DNA from: Sphingomonadales bacterium UBA2683
GTDB lineage: Bacteria; Pseudomonadota; Alphaproteobacteria; Sphingomonadales; Sphingomonadaceae
Length of the DNA stretch: 64,000 nt
Assembly (NCBI GenBank): GCA_002354635.1
Contig: DELZ01000002.1
Span: 1 to 64,000 of the forward strand
Direction: 5' to 3'
A model generated the notes under the pieces. That model had not been told where the DNA came from and did not search any database. It was given only the letters and a program-made list of their open reading frames with translations. The translations under genes and the position numbers were made by a program. Of the stretch, positions 1-8,050 are shown one piece after another (positions within the stretch are counted from its first letter, which is position 1; each line of letters opens with the position of its first letter).

Positions 1-1
1 C

Positions 2-91
2 ACCTCAGGCAATATCACCGACGACGTGATCCTCAATTATCTCGACAAGCATACTAACCCAAACAAAGCTGGCTTCAGCCCCAACCCGTGA
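2..91 (+). mobile_element. C-terminal end of an IS200/IS605-type transposase (partial)
   Basis: The window opens inside a reading frame that ends with TGA at 89-91. The 29 visible residues contain G-N-I-T-D-D-V-I followed by a Y-L-D-K tail. This resembles the C-terminal Gly-Asn-Val-Thr-Asp-x-x-I-x-x-Tyr-Ile pattern of Y1 HUH transposases of the IS200/IS605 group. The catalytic HUH and Tyr residues lie outside the window, so the element's integrity cannot be judged. The family call is by pattern recall on a short peptide. Confidence 0.5.
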
Positions 92-174
92 ACCTACATG
101 GAGTAATCGCGGGAGCGTGTCGCCTTGACGGCATTTATGCAGTAAAGGGCTTTATATTATATTGAATTTATGAT

Positions 175-660
175 ATGGTCACTATCATGACAACCGAAAC
201 AGCTACAATGAGCGCAAACGCGCAAGACGGCTTCCTGAATGAGACCGATGAGTTTGCGTTTTTGCTGGAGGAAGTACCGCGAGTCCTGCGCAAGTCATTT
301 GATGAATCGATTGCCCAGTTCGGCTTGTCCCGCACCCAGTGGAGAACATTGGCCTATCTGATCAAGACCGAGGGAATGACGCAAACCGAGCTGGCAGTTT
401 GCCTAGAACTGGAACGAGCTACGATCGGATTGACGATTGATCATCTTGAAAAACTGGAATTTGTCGAACGTCGGTCCGCAGAAGATGACCGGCGTGTCTG
501 GCGGATATTCCTGCGTCCAAAGGCAATCGACATTATTCCGGAACTTCGGAAAGAAGCCAACGCCGTTTATCAGAAGATGTTCAAAGGCATTTCCAAAGCA
601 GACTTGACCATCATACGAACCGCGATGGAAAAAATGGTTGGGAATCTAAGGGTGTGCTGA
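175..660 (+). CDS. MarR family transcriptional regulator
   Basis: A 161-residue protein with the usual MarR plan: an N-terminal helix, a central winged helix (about residues 55-110, including MTQTELAVCLELERATIG and the wing with D-D-R-R) and a C-terminal dimerisation helix. In-frame alternative ATGs lie at 187 and 208, and no strong Shine-Dalgarno separates them. MarR proteins usually repress a nearby gene and respond to small aromatic ligands. The adjacent downstream gene is now a pseudogene for a fumarylacetoacetate-type hydrolase, so its original target may be lost. A strong terminator follows at 718-753. Confidence 0.85.
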   Translation: MVTIMTTETATMSANAQDGFLNETDEFAFLLEEVPRVLRKSFDESIAQFGLSRTQWRTLAYLIKTEGMTQTELAVCLELERATIGLTIDHLEKLEFVERRSAEDDRRVWRIFLRPKAIDIIPELRKEANAVYQKMFKGISKADLTIIRTAMEKMVGNLRVC

Positions 661-717
661 ACACGTCAGATCCCAAAATCTAACTGGTTCTGATCCTTCT
701 CTCCCATAGGATCAGCT

Positions 718-753
718 GGAGCGAGTGGCTGGGGCCACTCGCTCCCTTTTTTG
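718..753 (+). terminator. Rho-independent terminator after the MarR gene
   Basis: A perfect 12-bp stem, GGAGCGAGTGGC (718-729) against GCCACTCGCTCC (734-745), closes a 4-nt loop. It is followed by a run of T from 747. It lies 58 bases after the MarR stop codon. Confidence 0.85.
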
Positions 754-1017
754 GTATAAGCCAGTTATTGGCGTTGCTAGCGATCGACTCCTGCCGGAGC
801 ATAAATCAGGCAGTCATCCGCGGCTAGAAGTTGCTTAACGGGATGTACGACGTGGATAGAGTAGATATCCTCATCCTTATATACAGCGGATATGATCTAC
901 ACTGCGCCATGTAGCCGTTGGACGGCATAGCGCCCGAGACTACCGAGAATCTCCCAGCGCGGATTGTGTTTGCTTGTAAGAATACCGAAGAGGTGGTCGA
1001 CCGACCGACAAGAGGGC
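754..1017. other. Non-coding stretch, no recognisable gene
   Basis: Short overlapping open frames occur on both strands, but none has a ribosome binding site or a recognisable product. Together with the truncated element that follows, this is best read as debris of past insertions. Confidence 0.5.
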
Positions 1018-1145
1018 GGGTTGTGTTGAAAAACTCGGTCTTGTCAGCATTGTAGAGATGCGATTCAGCATTCCTGTAGAGGCGGGAGATGCTGCGATGA
1101 TGGGCGAGCGGACGGTGATGCAGGAGGCGCTGTTTTTCGGGTCGA
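1018..1145 (+). mobile_element. Truncated left end of an IS1182-type insertion sequence
   Basis: A TIR-like stretch (GTTGTGTTGAAAAACTC, 1020-1036) resembles the ends of IS5/IS1182-type elements. It is followed by an ATG at 1097 that reads MMGERTVMQEALFFG, the typical N-terminal start of IS1182-family transposases. After about 15 codons the similarity stops, and the sequence continues as the hydrolase pseudogene in another frame. No right end or remaining transposase body is visible, so this is a deletion remnant. Confidence 0.6.
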
Positions 1146-2014
1146 TGGTCCGGCAACCAATTTGCTCGCTGTTTTCGGTGACTGGCAAGTGGTTCAGCCG
1201 AGCGTTGCCAAAGCACTTGATCGCCTTTTTTCGGGGGAAGGTGAAGAGTTTGCGACCACCGACTGTGCTGCGCTGATGCCGCGCAGCTGGCAATGGCTCG
1301 ACGGCTCTGCCTTTTCAACTCATGGAGACCTTATGCAAGTCGCGTTTGGTCTGGATCCAATCAATACCGACAAACCGCTCATGTATCAGGGTGTTCGGAT
1401 CGGTTTTTCGGCCCGACCGAAGATGTGTCGTTGCCCACTATCGAACATGGTATTGATTTTGAAGGCGAGTTCGGTGTTATTGTAGATCATGTTCCAATGG
1501 GAACATGCGCTACGGACGCAACGAAACACATCAGACTAATCGTCAAAATCAACGACTGCTCTTTGCGCGCGATTGCTCCGATAGAAATGGCAACCGGCTT
1601 TGGTTGGGTGCAGGCAAAACCGGCCTGTTCGATGGTGCCCTTTGCGGTGACACCCGATGAACTGGGTGAAGTCTAGAAAGATGGCGTGTTTGACACGACT
1701 TATAAATTGACTTGTACGGTGAACGTTTTGGTGCAGCCATGGATTTTGGTTTCCAGGGACTGGTTGCTCATGCTGCATTGACGCGCGATCTGGTAGCGGC
1801 AACGATTATTGAGTCGGGTACCGTTTCCGATTCAAACTATACAGAAGTCGGATCAAGCTGTATTTCAGAGGTTCGTGCGATCGAGGTGATCCGCGACAAG
1901 GGCCTAGCCACAACGCCGTTCCTGTCTTTTGGTGACCCTATTCGCATCGAAGGGCGCGGAATTGACGGCTCATCCCCATGTGGTGTGATCGACCAGCAGG
2001 TCGTTCAAGCCTGA
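1140..2014 (+). pseudogene. Fumarylacetoacetate hydrolase family pseudogene
   Basis: Three consecutive frames give one recognisable FAH-family protein. First is PRSWQWLDGSAFSTHGDLMQ with DPINTDKPLMYQG (frame of 1162). Next, after a frameshift near 1391-1400, come DFEGEFGVIVDHVPMG, HIRLIVKIND and GFGWVQAKPACSM (frame of 1293). After an in-frame TAG (1674-1676) and a second frameshift near 1710-1722, the last part has SGTVS, the EVGSSCISE segment and FGDPIRIEGRGIDG (frame of 1712) to the stop at 2014. The N-terminal 60 or so residues of the roughly 330-residue family are replaced by an IS end. Two frameshifts, a nonsense codon and a missing start make it inactive. The parent family hydrolyses C-C bonds in aromatic catabolism (FahA/ureidoglycolate lyase fold). 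Confidence 0.85.
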
Positions 2015-2246
2015 CGTGCGACTGCCACTTTCTGAAAATAGTATAGGAAAGCCTGATTTGTCATGCCAAGATCGCTCAATTGAAATTGTTTTCAATTGAA
2101 CCTATTTGGTTGATCTTTTTGACCATGTTCTAGAATGAGCGTGAAATCCATAGGGTGCGATGAGAACAAAAAGAGAGTATCCGCACTTACATTGCACTTA
2201 CAGCGGTGATATAAGAATTCAGCATTTTGAAAAAATGGCTGAAAAC
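2015..2246. other. Intergenic stretch without a recognisable gene
   Basis: Only very short frames are present. A small inverted repeat near 2080-2100 (CAATTGAAAT... TTTCAATTG) is visible but has no T tract. Nothing else could be identified. Confidence 0.4.
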
Positions 2247-2287
2247 TGGCCGGGACGAGAGGATTCGAACCTCCGATCCCCCCCAGC
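2247..2287 (-). pseudogene. 3' tRNA fragment (T arm, acceptor 3' strand and CCA)
   Basis: Read on the minus strand, the sequence ends GGAGG-TTCGAAT-CCTCT, then CGTCCCG, a G discriminator and CCA. That is a complete T arm, the 3' half of an acceptor stem and an encoded CCA. No matching D arm, anticodon arm or 5' acceptor strand (CGGGACG) follows beyond about 2287, where a C run begins. Such orphan 3' ends are typically left at the far end of elements integrated into tRNA genes. It is not a copy of the nearby tRNA-Lys end, because the acceptor and T stem differ. Confidence 0.6.
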
Positions 2288-2463
2288 ATCGACTGCTCAG
2301 GATAACGCGATCATCTTTAGCCAGGATTGTTCAATCAGTGTTTATTTTTGTCAGAAAAAAAGATTACCATGACACATCTTATTCGTCTGCCCTCTGGTGT
2401 TGTTTCGCTGAACACCTAAAGCTCTTGTTCGCATCGCAATTTGAATCGTGATACAACGCAACT

Positions 2464-2649
2464 ATGACCAAGCCAGATCCAGCAACATTGAAAATTGTGG
2501 CGGCGCTAATTCGAACCCGCATGGACCGCCTTTCCGGCGATCAGCGACTTGATGGTCTAGAGCGCCTTGGAGCATATCGTGAGTTCAATCAATTGGCGAA
2601 AGATCTTGACGCGACCGCAGTCGAGTTTACTCGCGACGAGAAATGGTAG
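2464..2649 (+). CDS. Small hypothetical protein
   Basis: A 61-residue charged, soluble, helical frame (MTKPDPATLKIVAALIRTRM ... FTRDEKW) with no recognised domain. No clear Shine-Dalgarno precedes the ATG. It lies in the scarred interval between the tRNA fragment and tRNA-Lys, the usual place for small cargo genes of a lost element. Amino-acid composition looks protein-like, but expression is uncertain. Confidence 0.4.
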   Translation: MTKPDPATLKIVAALIRTRMDRLSGDQRLDGLERLGAYREFNQLAKDLDATAVEFTRDEKW

Positions 2650-2880
2650 CAGGCGCCGCTACCGGAAATCGTTTTTACATTTATCACTGTTTTGGGTTGG
2701 ATGGTTCGTTGGTTTAGCAATCAACGCTGTTGTATTCCCTACCTTTGAAAGAACTGGTCCATCATCAGTTCTTCGAATATTGGAATTTCTTCCATTTGCT
2801 ACCCAAAATGCTACCCAAGTTGCAAATATTGCAACTTCGAATATCATTCTGTCAGAAAATCGTTTATCTTCAACGTATTA

Positions 2881-2956
2881 TGGTGAGCCCTGCTGGGTTC
2901 GAACCAGCGACCTACTGATTAAAAGTCAGTTGCTCTACCGACTGAGCTAAGGGCCC
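2881..2956 (-). tRNA. tRNA-Lys (anticodon UUU)
   Basis: The minus strand gives a 76-nt cloverleaf. Acceptor GGGCCCT pairs with AGGGCTC (one G-U). The D arm is AGCTCAGTCGGTAGAGC, the anticodon stem-loop is ACTGA-CTTTTAA-TCAGT with anticodon TTT, the T arm is GCTGG-TTCGAAC-CCAGC, and the discriminator A and CCA are encoded. It is intact. Its 3' end faces the scarred accessory region at lower coordinates, consistent with that side having served as an integration target. Confidence 0.95.
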
Positions 2957-3001
2957 CTCGACCGGCTGGTGCAGCGCACATAGCCTCCGGGAAGCGCTTC
3001 C

Positions 3002-3532
3002 CTAGGGACGCTTTCGGCCATGGTCAAGCGGCTTTGGCGCTTTTTCCAGTCGTTTCCGGGGGTGCCGGTTGCGGGCGGCCAGCTGGGCGATCGTCAGGCT
3101 GCTCAGCGGATCGCGCCAATCGCCCGCAATTTCTGCCGCCGGGCCCAGAACAAAGCCGCGCTCGCGCATCAGCGGATGCGGAATGGTGAGGGCAGGGGTG
3201 TCGCTGGCATAGGCACCGCCGCTCCACAGGATGATGTCGAGATCGAGTACCCGACGCGACCAGGCCTGGCCGGTGCGGCGTCCAAATTCCGATTCGATGC
3301 GCTTGAGCAGCGCCAGCAGCACGAGTGGCGGCAGGATGGTCTCGACGATCACCACGGCATTGGCATAGGATCGCTGTGACGGCCCGACCGGGCGCGACGT
3401 GATGATGCCGGATGTCCCGGCGATGCCCAGGCCCTCTGCGGCCAGACGCTGTCCAGCCGCGCCGATGATATCGCGCGGCAAACCGAAACGCGGGTGGCGT
3501 TGGTTCGAACCCAGGGCGATCAGATAGTGCAT
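3002..3532 (-). CDS. folK: 2-amino-4-hydroxy-6-hydroxymethyldihydropteridine pyrophosphokinase
   Basis: HPPK transfers pyrophosphate from ATP to 6-hydroxymethyl-7,8-dihydropterin in folate synthesis (cytosol). The protein starts MHYLIALGSNQ, has RPVGPSQRSYANAVV for the pterin/ATP loop, RRVLDLDIILW with the Mg-binding Asp pair, and IPHPLMRERGFVL. These are the standard HPPK motifs in order. I place the start at 3532 (176 residues) because the GSNQ strand is normally a few residues from the N-terminus; the open frame continues 29 codons upstream. The C-terminal tail is basic (RKRLEKAPKPLDHGRKRP). It is transcribed leftward toward tRNA-Lys. Confidence 0.93.
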   Translation of the reverse strand: MHYLIALGSNQRHPRFGLPRDIIGAAGQRLAAEGLGIAGTSGIITSRPVGPSQRSYANAVVIVETILPPLVLLALLKRIESEFGRRTGQAWSRRVLDLDIILWSGGAYASDTPALTIPHPLMRERGFVLGPAAEIAGDWRDPLSSLTIAQLAARNRHPRKRLEKAPKPLDHGRKRP

Positions 3533-3649
3533 TGGCGGTAATCGGGGTCCTTCAGGGTGAGAAAGGCAAGCGGCAGGAACAAACGGTTCCAAGCGGACGG
3601 ATCGGCTGCTATCATGCAAGCAATAGCAAGGAAATCAAGGAGAAGCTTC

Positions 3650-4201
3650 GTGCGTCAGCATCCCATCACTCTAACCGGCCTGGTCCTGTTGTCTCTCGCG
3701 GTTGCCGGCTGCAGTCAGGAAGGCGTTTCGCCAGGCGAAGTTAGCGGCAATGTCGCGCGCGCCGCGCTGGTCGGTGCCGATCAGGCGCAATATGGCGAAG
3801 TGATAGTCGCGCAGGGCGATAACGGCCTGCTCGTCAATATCAAGGCCCAGGGCATGACACCCGGTCCGCACGGCGTGCATATCCACGAAACCGGAAAATG
3901 CGAAGGCCCCGATTTCAAATCCGCTGGCGGCCACTGGAATCCGGCCGGCAAGCAGCATGGTTTTGACAATCCGCAAGGCGCCCATGCGGGTGATATGTTC
4001 AACCTCGACATCGGCCAGGACGGCACGGGATATCTCGAGGCGATGATTTCCGGCGGCAAACTCGGCGATGGCGAGATTGTCCTGCTCGACGATGACGGGG
4101 CAGCCGTCATCGTGCACGAGGGGCCGGATGATCTGAAGACCGACCCGTCCGGCGAAAGCGGCGGGCGTCTGGCCTGCGGCGTATTTGTGCGTGGTCGCTG
4201 A
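3650..4201 (+). CDS. sodC: Superoxide dismutase [Cu-Zn], lipoprotein
   Basis: Dismutates superoxide in the cell envelope. A GTG start at 3650 is chosen because AAGGAG lies 7 nt upstream and it gives a clean lipoprotein signal with lipobox LAVAGC (Cys21); an in-frame ATG at 3614 has no such site. Metal ligands are seen in HGVHIHETGKCEG, GGHWNPAG, QHGFDNPQGAHAGDM and VIVHEGPDD. The disulfide partner Cys is in RLACGVF. At 183 residues it is a typical bacterial SodC. The neighbouring folK is divergent, so the promoter lies in the 117-bp gap between them. Confidence 0.93.
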   Translation: MRQHPITLTGLVLLSLAVAGCSQEGVSPGEVSGNVARAALVGADQAQYGEVIVAQGDNGLLVNIKAQGMTPGPHGVHIHETGKCEGPDFKSAGGHWNPAGKQHGFDNPQGAHAGDMFNLDIGQDGTGYLEAMISGGKLGDGEIVLLDDDGAAVIVHEGPDDLKTDPSGESGGRLACGVFVRGR

Positions 4202-4238
4202 CAGAGCCAGCCAGTAGGGCAATAATTGGGGTGAAGTC

Positions 4239-4703
4239 ATGAGTCAGTCAGTGCTGTTCGTTTGTCTGGGCAATATTTGCCGTTCGCCGCTCGCCGAAGC
4301 GGCCCTGCGTCAGGAATGTGCCGATGCGGGACTGAATGTGATCATCGATTCCGCCGGCACCGGTGACTGGCATGTCGGACAACCGCCAGACGAGCGCGCT
4401 CAGGCGGCCGCGGTTCGGAACGGGATCGATATCGGCCATTTGCGAGCACGACAGGTGACCGCAGCGGATTTTCACGATTTTGACCATATCATCGCGCTGG
4501 ACAACCAAAATCTGCGGGATCTGTCGGCCATGCGCCCGGCGAAGGCGGACTCGAAACTGTCGCTGTTGTTCGACCATGTCGCAGGCCGGGCGGGGGAAGA
4601 TGTCGCCGACCCCTATTATGGCGAGGCGGCCGCGTTTGACCAGACCTGGGCGGAAGTGACTGATGCTGCGGCAACAATCCGCAATTGGCTCGCTGCCGAT
4701 TAA
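4239..4703 (+). CDS. Low-molecular-weight protein-tyrosine phosphatase
   Basis: 154 residues with the N-terminal P-loop CLGNICRS (C-x5-R-S, catalytic Cys9 and Arg15) and the general-acid DPYYG motif near residue 125. These are the two hallmarks of the LMW-PTP family. The family dephosphorylates tyrosine on proteins, often exopolysaccharide BY-kinases, but no such kinase or polymer operon is adjacent. Family members can also be arsenate reductases; the DPYYG loop favours phosphatase. Start supported by GGGGTGAAGTC just upstream. Confidence 0.92.
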   Translation: MSQSVLFVCLGNICRSPLAEAALRQECADAGLNVIIDSAGTGDWHVGQPPDERAQAAAVRNGIDIGHLRARQVTAADFHDFDHIIALDNQNLRDLSAMRPAKADSKLSLLFDHVAGRAGEDVADPYYGEAAAFDQTWAEVTDAAATIRNWLAAD

Positions 4704-4900
4704 GGCGAAACGACGGGATGCAAGCTGCTATGTCCGCTGGCGGCAAGCCACACTCGCAAGTGTCGGGCTGGTGCTATACAGACAGCGTAACGTCCGGAAT
4801 CTCGTGAATTTTTGAAAATTATTCGCGTTAATTCAGTCGGTCGATAGATGTTATCTATGAAATCCCGCACTGTTATTTCGGAAAGCCGCGCCGGTTTCCC

Positions 4901-4929
4901 TTGAAAAACAGGCGCTATTACCCGATATT
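4901..4929 (+). promoter_or_regulatory. Candidate sigma-70-type promoter for the Bax-inhibitor-1 gene
   Basis: TTGAAA (4901-4906) and GATATT (4924-4929) are separated by 17 nt and lie about 50 nt upstream of the ATG at 4981. The rest of the 277-bp gap holds nothing else recognisable. Sequence match only. Confidence 0.35.
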
Positions 4930-4980
4930 GATTGCAAGAGAGCCGGTTTGTCGGCTTGCTAATTTGAGGAGTATGGATTT

Positions 4981-5715
4981 ATGGCTTGGCAAGATCCAAG
5001 AACAACCTTCGGGCAGGCACCGGTTGGCGCCGCGTCGCAGACGCAGGTTGCGTTTGACGCGGGCCTGCGGACCTACATGCTCAAAGTCTATAATTACATG
5101 GCAAGCGGCGTTTTGCTGACGGGTATCGTCGCAATGCTGTTTGCCAGGTCCGGCCTTGCGCAGGACATCATGTTCGGCGGCGGTCCGCTGAAATGGCTGA
5201 TTATTCTTTCACCGCTTGCCATCGTATTCGCGATGAGCTTCGGGCAGAACAAATTCTCGACCTTTACCATCCAGGCGATGTTCTGGGGCTTTGCGGCCTT
5301 GATGGGTCTATCCATGTCGACCATTTTTCTGGTTTATACCGGCGCGTCGATTGCGCAGACATTCTTTGCCACCGCCGCAGCCTTTCTCGGCCTGAGCCTT
5401 TATGGTTACACGACCAAGAAGGACCTGTCCGGCTGGGGCAGCTTCCTGATCATGGGCGTGGTTGGTTTGCTGGTCGCTATGGTCATCAATATTTTCCTGC
5501 AGTCGACAATGATGCAGCTCGTCATCAGCGCGATTGGCGTTCTGATCTTTGCTGGCCTCACCGCCTATGACACCCAGCGGATCAAGAGCATGTACGCCTA
5601 TGTGGCCGGAACCGATATGGTCGGCAAGACCGTGGTATTGAGCGCACTCAGCCTCTATCTGGACTTTATCAATATGTTCCAGTTCCTGCTCTATTTCATG
5701 GGCAACCAGGAATAG
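4981..5715 (+). CDS. Bax inhibitor-1/YccA family membrane protein
   Basis: 244 residues with seven predicted hydrophobic helices and the UPF0005/BI-1 pattern, including the N-terminal YMLKVYNYMASGVLLTG segment, GASIAQTFFATAAAF in the middle and the C-terminal FAGLTAYDTQRIK with the family's conserved Asp. Members are pH-sensitive Ca2+-leak channels or FtsH partners in the inner membrane. GAGGAG is located a dozen bases before the ATG. The gene stands alone, with its own promoter candidate and a strong terminator. Confidence 0.92.
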   Translation: MAWQDPRTTFGQAPVGAASQTQVAFDAGLRTYMLKVYNYMASGVLLTGIVAMLFARSGLAQDIMFGGGPLKWLIILSPLAIVFAMSFGQNKFSTFTIQAMFWGFAALMGLSMSTIFLVYTGASIAQTFFATAAAFLGLSLYGYTTKKDLSGWGSFLIMGVVGLLVAMVINIFLQSTMMQLVISAIGVLIFAGLTAYDTQRIKSMYAYVAGTDMVGKTVVLSALSLYLDFINMFQFLLYFMGNQE

Positions 5716-5750
5716 GCCAAAGGGCCGAACAGCCGTTTCGGAATATCCGA

Positions 5751-5781
5751 AAAGCCCGGCAGGAAACTGTCGGGCTTTTTT
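5751..5781 (+). terminator. Terminator after the Bax-inhibitor-1 gene
   Basis: AAGCCCGGCAG pairs with CTGTCGGGCTT (one G-U) around a GAAA tetraloop, followed by TTTT. It lies 36 bp after the stop codon. Confidence 0.9.
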
Positions 5782-5873
5782 GTTTGGCGGTTCGTCGAGA
5801 ATTGACTGCAAGTGCTGGACAAGCGGCGGCGTGAATCATAAGGAAGCGGCTGTTGTTTTGGGAGAGTATCACA

Positions 5874-6620
5874 ATGCTGCGTTTGAAGGATTTGCGTCTA
5901 TTATTGATCGCCGGCGGTCTGGCGACGCTCGCCGCCTGTCAAACGCCACCGCCACCGCCGCCTCCACCAGCACCCGTAGTTCAGCCACAATATACACCGC
6001 GCGCGCCGACCCCGCCTTTTGGTGCCAGCGCTCTCACTGTCGTTCCGTCGCTGCGGATCGATGGCTTGCGTGACACGATCAACCGCGATCTGGGACCGCT
6101 CGAAACATTATGGCACGTGCGGGCGGCCCTCAATGTCGCTGCACTGAGCTGCACCGGTCCCCTTTATGAGCGCCTGGTCGGCGACTATAATGCCTTTATC
6201 ACCAACAACAGCGCCTCGCTGCGCAACGCCAACAACGCGATTGTCCGAAAATTTCAACGGGACATCGGCAGCGGGTACAAGGTCGAGCACGACCGGCATC
6301 AGACCCAGCTTTACAACTACTGGTCCTTTTCGCCGCTGCGCCGCCCCTTCTGCGACCAGGCCGTTCAGATAAGTCAGCGCGCCATTGTCACCAAGTCGGC
6401 GGATCTCGACGATTTTGCAGCCCAGGCGTTGCCGGAACTGGAAAAGCCGTTCACCGATTTCTATCTGGCCTATGAAGAATATCAACGCGCCCTCAACGCA
6501 TGGCAGGTCCAATACGGGCAGCCAGCCGACCCGAGCAGTCAGTCTTCATCGGTGACTGAGCAATCGCCGACGGAAATGGAGCAGCCGACCGCCGAGCTTG
6601 GTCAGCCAATGCTGGATTAG
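5874..6620 (+). CDS. Hypothetical lipoprotein with proline-rich linker
   Basis: 248 residues. The start at 5874 has GGGAGAG eight bases upstream. The signal MLRLKDLRLLLIAGGLATLAAC ends in a lipobox, followed by a run of eight prolines and an alanine/proline linker that would hold the domain off the membrane. The folded part (residues 45-220) is helical, with two Cys that could form a disulfide. The C-terminus is a low-complexity S/T/E/Q/P tail with repeated EQPTAELGQP-like units. No domain was recognised. Single-gene unit between two terminators. Confidence 0.75.
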   Translation: MLRLKDLRLLLIAGGLATLAACQTPPPPPPPPAPVVQPQYTPRAPTPPFGASALTVVPSLRIDGLRDTINRDLGPLETLWHVRAALNVAALSCTGPLYERLVGDYNAFITNNSASLRNANNAIVRKFQRDIGSGYKVEHDRHQTQLYNYWSFSPLRRPFCDQAVQISQRAIVTKSADLDDFAAQALPELEKPFTDFYLAYEEYQRALNAWQVQYGQPADPSSQSSSVTEQSPTEMEQPTAELGQPMLD

Positions 6621-6662
6621 GATCAGCCCGCAATCGGGCAATGAAATGACAGTCCACTGCAG

Positions 6663-6700
6663 AAAAGGCCCGACGGTCAAACCGTCCGGCCTTTTCTTTT
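6663..6700. terminator. Bidirectional terminator between convergent genes
   Basis: AAAAGGCCCGACGGT (6663-6677) pairs with ACCGTCCGGCCTTTT (6681-6695) around a 3-nt loop (one mismatch), with A and T runs on both flanks. It can serve the lipoprotein gene and the leftward GST gene that ends at 6715. Confidence 0.85.
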
Positions 6701-6714
6701 GGCGGACCGATGGA

Positions 6715-7329
6715 TCAGCTGATTTCGGCAATCAGCGCGTCATCCAATGCTTTCGCCGACAGATAGGCCTCCCGTCCTGTCACCCGCTTGCCGAGGGCCG
6801 CGAAGGAATCCCGCTCCGGCAGGCTGCCGAATTGCATACCCCATACGATATGGGCACCGACATAGACATCGGCCATGGTAAAACGGGATCCGCAGACATA
6901 GTCATCTGTCTGAAATTTCGCATCCAGCACATCGACCACCCGATCATAATTGCCGTAGCCGGCCGTCATTTCCTTTTCCGGTGCCACTTCGAAGCCGAGC
7001 GAACGGTTGGTGATAGCCGCTTCCAGCGGACCGGCGGCAAAAAACAGCCAGCGAAAATAGTCTGCCTGCTCCTCTGCTGCGGGAGCAAGACCGGCATCGG
7101 GAAAGGCCTCTGCCAGATAGGCGCAGATGGCGGCCCCCTCGGTGACGATCTTGCCATCATGATCAATCGCCGGCACCTTGCCCATCGGATTGACCTTCAG
7201 ATAATCGTCCGCCTTCATCGTCGTGCCATATTCCAGCAGGACCTGATCATAGTCGGCGCCGGCTTCGTGCAGCGCCCAGCGGGCAATCTGGCCGCGCGAC
7301 ATCGGATTGGTGTAGAATTTAAGGGTCAT
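6715..7329 (-). CDS. Glutathione S-transferase family protein
   Basis: 204 residues with an N-terminal thioredoxin-like domain (LKFYTNPMSRGQIARWALHEAG; VNPMGKVPAIDHDGKIVTEGAAICAYLAE, including the cis-Pro and the glutathione-binding E-G/A pair) and an all-helical C-terminal domain with the N-capping box FTMADVYVG. It conjugates or otherwise uses glutathione in the cytosol; the substrate is unknown. One base separates the YafY-type stop from its ATG, so the two are co-transcribed with the upstream glyoxalase gene. Confidence 0.88.
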   Translation of the reverse strand: MTLKFYTNPMSRGQIARWALHEAGADYDQVLLEYGTTMKADDYLKVNPMGKVPAIDHDGKIVTEGAAICAYLAEAFPDAGLAPAAEEQADYFRWLFFAAGPLEAAITNRSLGFEVAPEKEMTAGYGNYDRVVDVLDAKFQTDDYVCGSRFTMADVYVGAHIVWGMQFGSLPERDSFAALGKRVTGREAYLSAKALDDALIAEIS

Positions 7330-7330
7330 C

Positions 7331-8050
7331 TCATTCTCCTTGCTGTTTCGAATGGGCTATTTGTGACTGGTATTTCTCTCTCTGCTGCCGGGAAAATTCC
7401 TTGAGCGAACGCCCAGGATCCGGCTGGAAGCTGGTTCCGGTGCCGGCGAGGGCGGAAATGCGGTCAAGTCGGAAGGCCCGGAAATCATCGCGAAACTGGC
7501 ACCATGCAACCAATGTCCAGACCTTGCCCCAGAACCAGAGACCAAGCGGCTCTACCCTGCGGTTGGTCGAGCTGCCATCTTCAGCGACATAGTCAAGGAC
7601 AAGGATTTCCCTGGCATCAATGGCATGTTCGCAACGGTCGATTAGGGTGCTAGCCTGACCTGCCAGCCCGATCCGCGGTGAGAATATTTTCGTGTTGCTG
7701 ATCCGGCTGCGTTCGGCCTCCGGCAGCACCGCCTCGATCTTGACCAGCGCTTCTTCCGCCGCCGCCATCATCGCCGTGCCGCCCCAGGCCCGCACCATCC
7801 GTGCGCCGGTGACGAGGGCAACGATTTCGTCGCGTGTAAACATCAGCGGCGGCAAGTCAAAGCCGCTACGCATGATATAGCCGATACCCGCTTCACCGTC
7901 GATCGGGACGCCGGTGGACTGAAGGTCGACTATGTCCCGATAGATAGTGCGTTCCGAGACCTCCAGCCGTTCTGCCAGTTTTGCAGCAGTCACGAGCCGA
8001 CCACCACGCAGATGTTGAACAATCTGGAAAAGGCGGTCGGCTCTGCGCAT
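7331..8050 (-). CDS. YafY-type transcriptional regulator (HTH_11 + WYL)
   Basis: 239 residues: an N-terminal HTH_11 winged helix (RADRLFQIVQHLRGGRLVTA, then AEKRLEVSERTIYRDI-like recognition helix) and a C-terminal WYL-type ligand domain with EPLGLWFWGKVWTLVAWCQ and FRAFRLDRI. WYL domains sense ligands or nucleic acids; YafY-group proteins usually regulate neighbouring small enzymes. The start codon overlaps the stop of the upstream VOC gene (TGATG), indicating translational coupling in VOC-YafY-GST. Confidence 0.9.
   Translation of the reverse strand: MRRADRLFQIVQHLRGGRLVTAAKLAERLEVSERTIYRDIVDLQSTGVPIDGEAGIGYIMRSGFDLPPLMFTRDEIVALVTGARMVRAWGGTAMMAAAEEALVKIEAVLPEAERSRISNTKIFSPRIGLAGQASTLIDRCEHAIDAREILVLDYVAEDGSSTNRRVEPLGLWFWGKVWTLVAWCQFRDDFRAFRLDRISALAGTGTSFQPDPGRSLKEFSRQQREKYQSQIAHSKQQGE

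Noticed and set aside
2247..2330. A complete tRNA gene
   Set aside because: Only the T arm, one acceptor strand and CCA are present. No 5' acceptor strand, D arm or anticodon arm is found.
2227..2451. A protein frame reading through the tRNA fragment
   Set aside because: Translation of tRNA sequence gives the well-known false peptide DERIRTSDP; there is no ribosome site.
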